Origin: JAFGPF01 sp964409485
GTDB lineage: Bacteria > Chloroflexota > Dehalococcoidia > Dehalococcoidales > RBG-16-60-22
DNA length: 8,729 nucleotides
Assembly: GCA_964409485.1 (NCBI GenBank)
Contig: CAYPDM010000061.1
Span: 1 to 8,729, forward strand
Direction of reading: 5' to 3'
The notes under the pieces are model-generated. The model saw nothing but the letters and a program-made list of their open reading frames with translations, did not search any database and was not told the origin of the DNA. This document shows positions 1 to 5,945 of this stretch, piece after piece (the first letter of the stretch is position 1; every line of letters begins with the position of its first letter). The position numbers were made by a program, and so were the translations under genes.

Positions 1-763
1 CGGCGTTGCCGACGACCATGCCGATACGCCAGCCGGTCATGTTATAGCTCTTGGAGAACGAGTGAAACTCCACGCTAACGTCCCGGGCGCCCTCGGCCTG
101 CATCAGGCTCACCGGCTGGTACCCGTCAAAAGCTACCTCCGAGTACGGCCCGTCGTGACAGACGAGTATTTCATGCTTCCCGGCAAACTCAACGACACGG
201 TTGAAAAAATCCAGGTCGGCAACGGCCCCGGTGGGGTTGTTGGGGTAGTTAATCCACAACAGCTTCGTCTTCTCCAGAATATAATCGCGTATGCCGTCAA
301 GGTCTGGCAAAAAACCGTTACTTTCCTTGAGCGGCAGGTAGTACGGCCGTCCGCCGGCCAGTTGCGTGCCGATAGCATAGACCGGGTACGCCGGGTCCGG
401 CACCAGGGCGGTATCTCCGGGGTCGATGAAACAAAAAGCAATATGCCCGATACCCTCCTTGGAACCGATGAGCGGCAGCACCTCGGCCTCCGGGTCCAGG
501 GACACATTAAAGCGCTTCTGATACCATGCGGCGATAGCCTGACGCAGCTCCGGCAGACCTTCCGACTCCGGATAACGATGGTTGGCCGGTTCTTGAGACG
601 CCTTGCAGAGCGCCTCGATGACATGCGCCGGCGTGGGAATATCAGGGTCGCCGATGGCGAAGCTGACTATCTCCTCACCCTTAGCCTTTTTTTCGGCTAT
701 TTTTTTATTTATCTCGACGAACAGGTATGGCGTTAGTTGTTCTATTCTTCTGGCTATTTTCAT
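1..763 (-). CDS. dapL: LL-diaminopimelate aminotransferase, C-terminus cut by window edge
   Basis: This is a PLP-dependent fold-type I aminotransferase. Its likely reaction is direct transamination of tetrahydrodipicolinate with glutamate to give LL-diaminopimelate in lysine synthesis, in the cytoplasm. I read the first 254 residues, and the frame is open to the left edge; family members are around 390 residues, so roughly a third is missing. Visible landmarks are SFAIGDPDIPTP (about 34-45), RYPESEGLPELR (63-74), SKEGIGH (101-107), NYPNNPTG (172-179), the PLP-ring Asp in CHDGPYSE (D204), and SFSKSYNMTGWRIG (235-248) with K238 as the Schiff-base lysine. The ATG at 763 is preceded by GAGGTG at 770-775, which overlaps the dapF stop. 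Being directly downstream of dapF supports the DAP assignment over a generic aspartate or alanine aminotransferase, which sequence alone cannot fully exclude. Confidence 0.88.
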   Translation of the reverse strand, partial: MKIARRIEQLTPYLFVEINKKIAEKKAKGEEIVSFAIGDPDIPTPAHVIEALCKASQEPANHRYPESEGLPELRQAIAAWYQKRFNVSLDPEAEVLPLIGSKEGIGHIAFCFIDPGDTALVPDPAYPVYAIGTQLAGGRPYYLPLKESNGFLPDLDGIRDYILEKTKLLWINYPNNPTGAVADLDFFNRVVEFAGKHEILVCHDGPYSEVAFDGYQPVSLMQAEGARDVSVEFHSFSKSYNMTGWRIGMVVGNA

Positions 764-769
764 AAATCA

Positions 770-775
770 CACCTC
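770..775 (-). promoter_or_regulatory. Ribosome binding site of dapL overlapping the dapF stop
   Basis: On the minus strand GAGGTG lies 6 nt before the dapL ATG and shares bases with the TGA stop of dapF (774-776). This fixes the dapL start and suggests that translation of the two genes is coupled. Confidence 0.7.
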
Positions 776-1634
776 AATCCGGCCATTTTCCCTGAAAAAC
801 TACCTCCGCCAGCCCTCCCAGTATCACCTCACCGTTTCCGTGCCATTCGGCTTCAAGCGCTCCCCCGGGCAGTTTGATATCTATAATATGTTCTGTATAT
901 CCCAGTTTCCTGGAAGCGACCGCTATGGCACAGGCTCCGCTGCCGCAGGCCAGCGTTTCCCCCACACCCCTCTCCCAGACACGGGCTTCCAGATGCTGTT
1001 TATCAATCACCCGGGCTATCTCGAAGTTAACACGATTGGGAAATACCGTTAAATTTTCTACCAGCGGCCCGATGTTAGATAACGGAAAATCCCCTACCGG
1101 TCCCCGGCAAAAATGAACGGCATGCGGGTTTCCCATGGACACAAGGTTAAGTGTCAGGTCTATGTCGTTTACTTTAACCTTATAGCTCAACATATCATTT
1201 ATGTCAACTAACTCACCCTCTCCCACTTTTAAATCTACCGGGATATTACCGGCATCAAAGCCGGGCTTACCCATACTGGCATGGAACTTAACAACCCTGC
1301 CGCCCTTTCGTTCCAGCGTAACCCTGTGGATGGCGGCCATGGTTTCTATCGCTACTTCTTCCGCATCCGGACTGATAAGCCCTTCACCCAGAACCCACCT
1401 GACCACACACCTGATACCGTTGCCGCAGGTCTCGGCTTCAGAGCCGTCCGCGTTAAAGATACGCATGCGGAAATCAGCCCTGTCCGAAGGCAGCAGCAAT
1501 ATCAGGCCATCGGCCCCGATACCCAAGTGGCGGTCACAGGCGGCTATCGCCAGTTTGGACCAGTCGCGCTGCATATTACGTGCGTCCACCACGATAAAAT
1601 CGTTGGCAGCTCCCTGCATCTTGGTAAAATCCAT
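774..1634 (-). CDS. dapF: Diaminopimelate epimerase
   Basis: This cytoplasmic enzyme interconverts LL- and meso-diaminopimelate without a cofactor, using two cysteines as acid and base. The 286-residue product has the family's usual length and both catalytic motifs: C70 in ADGSEAETCGNGIRC and C230 in ETLACGSGACA. It also has the N-terminal FTKMQGAANDFIVVD (3-17), GIGADGLILL (39-48) and MGNPHAV (167-173). The ATG at 1634 matches the usual start. The upstream sequence is purine-rich (AAAGAG followed by AAAAAG) rather than a strong Shine-Dalgarno. It lies 22 bp after miaA and 10 bp before dapL. Together with DapL it completes the route from tetrahydrodipicolinate to meso-DAP. If the host is a wall-less Dehalococcoidia, the product would serve lysine synthesis rather than peptidoglycan; that last point is inference. 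Confidence 0.96.
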   Translation of the reverse strand: MDFTKMQGAANDFIVVDARNMQRDWSKLAIAACDRHLGIGADGLILLLPSDRADFRMRIFNADGSEAETCGNGIRCVVRWVLGEGLISPDAEEVAIETMAAIHRVTLERKGGRVVKFHASMGKPGFDAGNIPVDLKVGEGELVDINDMLSYKVKVNDIDLTLNLVSMGNPHAVHFCRGPVGDFPLSNIGPLVENLTVFPNRVNFEIARVIDKQHLEARVWERGVGETLACGSGACAIAVASRKLGYTEHIIDIKLPGGALEAEWHGNGEVILGGLAEVVFQGKWPD

Positions 1635-1656
1635 CTTTTTCTCTTTCTATCCCCTG

Positions 1657-2577
1657 CTATTCGCCTTTTAGAAATTCCGCCAGCTCTTTCTCTATCTCAC
1701 TATCTCCCCGGCTCTCGATATCGTACCAGTGTATCTGCTCATCCGTAAGCCGGAACCAAGCATACTGATGACGGATAAACCGGTGGGTTTCCGTCTTTAT
1801 TTTCTCCGCCGCCGCCTCCAAGGTAAGCTCACCTGTAATATACTGCCCTATTTGACGGTAGCCGATGCCGGACATTGACGTTAAATCTAAATGATACCCC
1901 ATTTTCAGTAAATTTTCTACTTCCCGCACGAGGCCTAGCTCTATCATTTCATCTACTCTGCGGTCGACCCTGCGGTACAGCGATTTCCTATCTGCCGTAA
2001 GGCCGATGATAAAGGAACGAAAAGCCGGGGCTTTCTTTCTACCGAGCTTCGAAAACGGCTTCCCGGCCCCGGCATGCACCTCTAACGCCCTGGTTATCCG
2101 GCGTACGTTGCGGCGGTCAATCTTTAACGCTGCTTCAGGGTCTACCCTGACAAGCTCTTCGTATAATTCGTCGCTGCCGCTCTCGCCGGCCTGCTTCTCT
2201 ATATTATACCTGAATTCAGGGTTGGGAGAAACTTCCGGCACCTGCCATCCTTCCAGCACCGCCCTGGCGTACAAGCCCGTGCCCCCCACCAGAAAAGGCC
2301 GCCGTTTACGTTGAAAAACTCCCTCGATAGCCCGGTTGGCCATTCGCTGATATACGGCCAGGCTAAAATCATCGTCGGGGTTAATTATATCGATAAGGTG
2401 GTGCGGAACGAGGGACAGCTCCTGCAGGGTCGGCTTGGCCGTGCCGATATCCAGGTAACGGTACACCTGACGGCTGTCGGCGCTGATTATTTCTCCGTTG
2501 AATCGACCCGCCAGATGCAGAGCCAGGCGGCTCTTGCCGATACCGGTAGGACCGACGATAGCGATAAGACGGTTCAT
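1657..2577 (-). CDS. miaA: tRNA dimethylallyltransferase
   Basis: MiaA transfers the dimethylallyl group of DMAPP to N6 of A37 in tRNAs reading codons that begin with U, making i6A37. From the chosen start the protein has 306 residues, normal for the family. Motifs in order are the P-loop GPTGIGKS (9-16), ISADSRQVY (31-39) with the expected catalytic Asp at 34, DIGTAKP (43-49), HHLIDI (59-64), LVGGTGLY (96-103) with T100, NVRRITRALEV (157-167), MSGIGYRQ (235-242), and the C-terminal RHQYAWFR (269-276). The frame also opens at 2619, but that would add 14 residues before the P-loop, run into tpiA and depart from the family's usual N-terminus, so the ATG at 2577 is preferred. No clear Shine-Dalgarno precedes it. 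The tpiA stop lies 4 bp upstream, which suggests translational coupling. Confidence 0.95.
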   Translation of the reverse strand: MNRLIAIVGPTGIGKSRLALHLAGRFNGEIISADSRQVYRYLDIGTAKPTLQELSLVPHHLIDIINPDDDFSLAVYQRMANRAIEGVFQRKRRPFLVGGTGLYARAVLEGWQVPEVSPNPEFRYNIEKQAGESGSDELYEELVRVDPEAALKIDRRNVRRITRALEVHAGAGKPFSKLGRKKAPAFRSFIIGLTADRKSLYRRVDRRVDEMIELGLVREVENLLKMGYHLDLTSMSGIGYRQIGQYITGELTLEAAAEKIKTETHRFIRHQYAWFRLTDEQIHWYDIESRGDSEIEKELAEFLKGE

Positions 2578-2581
2578 GCCA

Positions 2582-3349
2582 TCAGGAAATGCCCCGTATC
2601 TCCGAGGCCTGTTGAGCAATGCTCAAGAAATCATCGGGTTTAAGGCTGGCTCCGCCGACCAGAGCGCCGTCTATCTCCGGCATTTTCATTAATTCGGCAA
2701 TATTACTCGCGGTAACGCTGCCGCCATACAGGATGCGTATATTCCCTGCAATCTCACCGCCGTGCCGGTGACGTATCAACTGCCGGATAAAGCTGATTGT
2801 CCTATCGGCTTCCTCGCTGGTAGCCGACTTACCCGTGCCGATAGCCCACACCGGTTCATAAGCGATAACCATGTCGCCGAAGAAGTACAGGCGGTCGCAG
2901 GATGCCATAATCTGGCGGGTCAGGATTTCCTCCGTTCTCCCCGCCTCGTTCTCCTCCAGGCTCTCACCCACGCAAAATATTGGCTTCAGCAGATTCTCAA
3001 TCGCCGCCGTTATTTTTAAATCGATTATTTCCTCGGTGTCACCGAAGTACTGCCGGCGTTCGGAATGCCCGATAATAACGTATTCGCAAAGTCCGGCCAG
3101 CATCTGCGGCGATATTTCACCGGTATAGGCTCCCTTTTCTTTGTAATAGACATTCTGCGCCCCCAGCATAATCGAGCTTCCTTCAATTACTTCTTTTACC
3201 GCCGCCAGAGACACGAAGGGCGGGCAGACCACTTTATCCACACCGCTTATCTCATCGAGCCCGGGCAGCATTGCCTTTACCAGCTTGACGGCTTCATCTA
3301 CCGTCGTATTCATCTTCCAGTTACCGGCAATCATCGGTACACGCGCCAT
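2582..3349 (-). CDS. tpiA: Triosephosphate isomerase
   Basis: This TIM-barrel enzyme interconverts dihydroxyacetone phosphate and glyceraldehyde 3-phosphate. The 255-residue protein is complete and of standard length. All catalytic landmarks are present: AGNWKMN (8-14) with K12, GHSERR (94-99) with the electrophile H95, AYEPVWAIGTG (163-173) with the catalytic base E165, the flexible phosphate-gripping loop continuing as GTGKSAT (171-177), YGGSV (208-212) and VGGASL (231-236). The loop carries Ser where many homologues have Thr (GTGKTAT), a conservative change. The ATG at 3349 is supported by AGGAG that shares bases with the apgM stop TAG, 9 bp away. It sits between apgM and miaA in the presumed operon. 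Confidence 0.98.
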   Translation of the reverse strand: MARVPMIAGNWKMNTTVDEAVKLVKAMLPGLDEISGVDKVVCPPFVSLAAVKEVIEGSSIMLGAQNVYYKEKGAYTGEISPQMLAGLCEYVIIGHSERRQYFGDTEEIIDLKITAAIENLLKPIFCVGESLEENEAGRTEEILTRQIMASCDRLYFFGDMVIAYEPVWAIGTGKSATSEEADRTISFIRQLIRHRHGGEIAGNIRILYGGSVTASNIAELMKMPEIDGALVGGASLKPDDFLSIAQQASEIRGIS

Positions 3350-3354
3350 TTTTA

Positions 3355-3360
3355 ACTCCT
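3355..3360 (-). promoter_or_regulatory. Ribosome binding site of tpiA overlapping the apgM stop
   Basis: The minus strand reads TAGGAGTTAAAAATG: the TAG stop of apgM runs into AGGAG, 5-6 nt before the tpiA ATG. This is a strong, well-spaced site that decides the tpiA start and physically ties it to the upstream gene. Confidence 0.75.
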
Positions 3361-4567
3361 ACGCACCAAATTTGGTCAGTTTTAAAGCATTAGCCATAGC
3401 CAGGGGCATGATATCCGCGGACTGAATTCTGCCCAGTCCGCCGGCTACACAAGCCGACTCCGAAAACGCCTTTACAGCATCCGTGCGGCAGTACTTCGAG
3501 CAGAGGAGGACCGGAACCGGGTGCCAGCTGTGGCCCTTGAGCACCGCCGGCGTTGAGTGGTCTCCGGTTACCGCCAGCACTTCCGGCCCCAGAGATGTCA
3601 GGTCGGGTAGAGCCTCATCGACCTGTTCCAGGACTTTCACCTTGCGGGCAAAATCGCCGTCCTCACCGGCGCTGTCCGTCCACTTTACGTGCAGGAAGAA
3701 GAAGTCGTATTTATTATAATTATCCCGCAGTGTTTTAATCTCTTCTTCGAGGGTCGTGCCGGTGCGGGCTACTTCCATCCCGACCAGCCTGGCGAGTCCC
3801 CGGTACATCGGGTAAACGGCGATAGCCAGCGGGTTTAACTTATATATCTCCTGCATGGTGGGGAACCGTGGTTTTTTAGCGAAGCCGCGCAATAATATCA
3901 TGTTCGCCGGTTTATGCTCGGCCAGCCTCGATTTCGCCTCGTCAACAAACTTGTTGGCGATATTTGCCGTCCCGGCAGCTTCCGGGTGTTCCGCTGTGAT
4001 TGATTCAGGGGCGACTCCCGTTCGTGAAGGGTCGGACTCGGTAAGTTCAGGGTTCAGTTCCTTGCCCCGAAAGACGGTCACAAAACGGTGCTCCCTGACG
4101 GGATAGACCATAATTTTTACACCGTCAATTGATATACCATCGAGTATTTTACACAGTTCGGCGCATTTCTCGGTGGAGATACGCCCGGCTCGCCTATCGG
4201 TGATAATACCCTTACTATCGATGGTGCAGAAATTACCGCGGGCGGCCACGTCCCCCGGCTGCAGTTCGATATCGATGCCGACCGCCTCCAGCGCACCGCG
4301 CCCTATATTGCTGCTGACAGGGTCGTACCCGAACAGCGCCAGGTGGCCCGGTCCGCTGCCGGGCGTAACACCCGGGGCTACGGGGTCGGCCAGACCGCAT
4401 ATTCCGCCGGCAGCCAGAGCGTCAAGATTGGGGGTTCGGGCCGTCTCCAGCTCCGTCCTTCCCGTATGCGGATCGGGTAATCCGCCCAGTCCGTCGATTA
4501 CCAGCATTACAATCTTCGACGGTGAAGATATCGATAGGTCTTTTATTAAGTCCGTACCGTTTTTCAC
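3359..4567 (-). CDS. apgM: 2,3-bisphosphoglycerate-independent phosphoglycerate mutase, archaeal type
   Basis: This metal-dependent alkaline-phosphatase-superfamily mutase interconverts 3- and 2-phosphoglycerate. The 402-residue protein matches the archaeal-type ApgM family, not the roughly 510-residue bacterial GpmI. Visible landmarks are the metal-site Asp in VIDGLGGLPD (D25), RTPNLDALA (44-52), TPGSGPGHLALFGYDP (68-83) with the likely phosphoserine S71, GRGALEAVG (89-97), NFCTID (112-117), DRRAGRI (124-130), HVKWTDSAGEDGD (293-305), TGDHSTP (334-340) and GHSWHP (345-350). E302 stands where archaeal members I recall have His (GHDG). The start is GTG at 4567, directly after the pgk stop with no intervening base. 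AAAGGA within the end of pgk, about 9 nt upstream, is the probable ribosome binding site. A later Met would remove part of the fold. Confidence 0.93.
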   Translation of the reverse strand: MKNGTDLIKDLSISSPSKIVMLVIDGLGGLPDPHTGRTELETARTPNLDALAAGGICGLADPVAPGVTPGSGPGHLALFGYDPVSSNIGRGALEAVGIDIELQPGDVAARGNFCTIDSKGIITDRRAGRISTEKCAELCKILDGISIDGVKIMVYPVREHRFVTVFRGKELNPELTESDPSRTGVAPESITAEHPEAAGTANIANKFVDEAKSRLAEHKPANMILLRGFAKKPRFPTMQEIYKLNPLAIAVYPMYRGLARLVGMEVARTGTTLEEEIKTLRDNYNKYDFFFLHVKWTDSAGEDGDFARKVKVLEQVDEALPDLTSLGPEVLAVTGDHSTPAVLKGHSWHPVPVLLCSKYCRTDAVKAFSESACVAGGLGRIQSADIMPLAMANALKLTKFGA

Positions 4568-5764
4568 CTAAAGCGTTCCTTTATCCCGTAATGCTACCAC
4601 ACCCGGCAGCTCTTCGCCACCCAGGAATTTCAATGAAGCCCCCCCGCCGGTGGAAACAAAGGAGACTCCGCCAGCCAGCCCCATGGCATCTATAACCTCC
4701 GCCGTTGAACCACCACCCACGATGGTCTTGCCGTGAAGCTCGGGGAGAAGTTTTGCCAGCGCCCTGGTCCCCACGGCAAATTGCGGTATTTCCTCCACGC
4801 CCATGGGACCGTTCCAGAATACCGTCCAGCTCTTTTTTAGCTCATTACTGAAACTCTCGATAGTCTGCGGGCCTATATCGACGATTTTCTTATCGGCGGG
4901 TATGGCGTCAACGGACACAACCGTCCCTTCGGCCTCGCTGCTAATTTCATCGGTTATCACCACGTCAATCGGCAGTATCAGCCTGACGCCGCTCATCTCG
5001 GCTTCTTTAATCAACTCCGCCGCCGCATCCACCCAGTTGGCCTCAATCAGCGAAGTCCCCACCTCGTAAGACATGGCTTTCAGGAACGTAGTCGCCATAC
5101 TGCCGCCGATTAACAGGCAGTCCACCTTCGCCATGATATTTTTCAGCATTCCCACCTTATCGCTTACCTTGGCCCCTCCTAAAATCGATACGAATGGGTG
5201 AACGGGGTGCTCCAGGAGACCGCCGAGAGTATTGATTTCCTTCTCCAGCAGCAGACCGGCTACCGCCGGCAGATACTGTCCGATGCCGGCTATCGAGGCG
5301 TGTGCCCGGTGCGAGGTGCCGAAGGCATCATTGACAAAGATATCGCCCAGGCGAGCTAAAGCTTTGGCAAAATCGGAACTGCCCGTTTCCTCGTCGGAAT
5401 GAAACCGTAGATTCTCCAGCAGCAGGACATCACCGGCCTGCAGTGTCTCCACGGATTTTTCCACTTCCGGCCCGACGCAGTTAACGGCAACGCCTACCTG
5501 CTGTCCCAGAATCTGGGAAAGTCGCTGGGCTACCGGAGTCAGCCGCAGAGAGTCGACCACCTTGCCCCTGGGTCGGCCCAGATGAGAAATCAGAATGACC
5601 CTCGCGTTACGCTCGGTAAGATATTTAATCGTCGGCAGGGCCGCCCTGATGCGGTTATCATCAACAATTTCCCCCGTCGCGGCATCAACAGGGACATTAA
5701 AGTCCACCCGGACCAGAACCCTTTTACCGGCAACCTCGATGTCCCTGACGGTCATCTTGTTCAT
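4568..5764 (-). CDS. pgk: Phosphoglycerate kinase
   Basis: Pgk transfers phosphate between 1,3-bisphosphoglycerate and ADP in the cytoplasm. The 398-residue protein is complete. Landmarks are RVLVRVDFNVP (15-25), HLGRP (61-65), LLLENLRFH (114-122), NDAFGTSHRAHAS (145-157), SILGGAKVSDKVG (193-205) for nucleotide binding, VFWNGPMGVEE (315-325), the GGGST phosphate loop (350-354) and STGGGASLKFLGG (371-383). The ATG at 5764 has GGGAG 6 nt upstream; a second in-frame Met three codons later is less well placed. It is the first gene of the presumed pgk-apgM-tpiA-miaA-dapF-dapL operon. A promoter and a hairpin lie in the 181-bp gap behind it. No fusion to TpiA, as occurs in Thermotoga, is present. 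Confidence 0.98.
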   Translation of the reverse strand: MNKMTVRDIEVAGKRVLVRVDFNVPVDAATGEIVDDNRIRAALPTIKYLTERNARVILISHLGRPRGKVVDSLRLTPVAQRLSQILGQQVGVAVNCVGPEVEKSVETLQAGDVLLLENLRFHSDEETGSSDFAKALARLGDIFVNDAFGTSHRAHASIAGIGQYLPAVAGLLLEKEINTLGGLLEHPVHPFVSILGGAKVSDKVGMLKNIMAKVDCLLIGGSMATTFLKAMSYEVGTSLIEANWVDAAAELIKEAEMSGVRLILPIDVVITDEISSEAEGTVVSVDAIPADKKIVDIGPQTIESFSNELKKSWTVFWNGPMGVEEIPQFAVGTRALAKLLPELHGKTIVGGGSTAEVIDAMGLAGGVSFVSTGGGASLKFLGGEELPGVVALRDKGTL

Positions 5765-5769
5765 GCATC

Positions 5770-5775
5770 ACTCCC
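5770..5775 (-). promoter_or_regulatory. Ribosome binding site of pgk
   Basis: On the minus strand GGGAGTGATGC precedes the pgk ATG, placing GGGAG about 6 nt from the start codon. It supports the first ATG over the in-frame ATG at codon 4. Confidence 0.6.
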
Positions 5776-5790
5776 GAATATCATTAATTT

Positions 5791-5825
5791 AAAATAATAA
5801 TCAGGCGCCGATTCGAACGCCTGAT
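5791..5825 (-). terminator. Terminator-like hairpin in the dxs-pgk gap (leader of the pgk operon)
   Basis: On the minus strand ATCAGGCG, a 10-nt loop (TTCGAATCGG) and CGCCTGAT form a perfect 8-bp stem, followed by TATTATTTT at 5799-5791. The opposite strand has no T-rich tail, so the signal points in the direction of pgk transcription. It ends about 27 nt before the pgk ATG. It could end read-through from dxs, act as an attenuator, or stabilise the 5' end of the mRNA. The U-tract is interrupted, so termination strength is uncertain. Confidence 0.5.
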
Positions 5826-5839
5826 GAGTAATAACGCTG

Positions 5840-5868
5840 CTTATATCTGTAAAATCGGTTGCACGCAA
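5840..5868 (-). promoter_or_regulatory. Candidate sigma70-type promoter of the pgk operon
   Basis: On the minus strand TTGCGT (5863-5868) and TATAAG (5840-5845) are separated by exactly 17 bp. The -10 box matches consensus at 5 of 6 positions and the -35 box at 3 of 6. Transcription would begin near 5833, giving a leader of about 70 nt before pgk. It is the best-spaced promoter-like pair I see in the gap. The -35 half is embedded in a perfect inverted repeat. Confidence 0.45.
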
Positions 5869-5872
5869 CCGA
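5851..5872 (-). terminator. Perfect inverted repeat with short T-tail: dxs terminator and/or operator
   Basis: TCGGTTGC and GCAACCGA (5855-5862 and 5865-5872) are perfect complements separated by only 2 nt. On the minus strand the stem is followed by TTTTA, so as RNA it is a modest intrinsic terminator about 75 nt after the dxs stop. As DNA it is an 18-bp dyad covering the -35 box of the proposed pgk promoter, which is also how a repressor operator would look. The two roles are not exclusive. Confidence 0.45.
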
Positions 5873-5945
5873 AGGATATCCAGCTAACTTAAGTATCAGT
5901 TTTAACTGCACTCCCCCACCCTTTTCAGGAGGTATAAAATATCGC

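Noticed and set aside
133..624. 163-codon minus-strand frame within dapL
   Set aside because: It overlaps dapL in another frame, is extremely rich in Arg and Ser, and lacks recognisable motifs.
62..736. Long open frame of 224 codons on the plus strand opposite dapL
   Set aside because: It lies entirely antisense to a clearly recognisable aminotransferase, its translation resembles no protein family and is rich in Arg/Gln/Val in a low-complexity way, and no promoter or SD sequence precedes it. It is a composition shadow.
2578..2619. Upstream start of miaA giving a 14-residue N-terminal extension
   Set aside because: It would overlap the tpiA coding sequence, and MiaA proteins normally begin a few residues before the P-loop, as they do from the ATG at 2577.
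5811..5820. ATTCGAACGC, resembling a tRNA T-loop
   Set aside because: No acceptor, D or anticodon arms accompany it. The bases are explained as the loop of the terminator-like hairpin.
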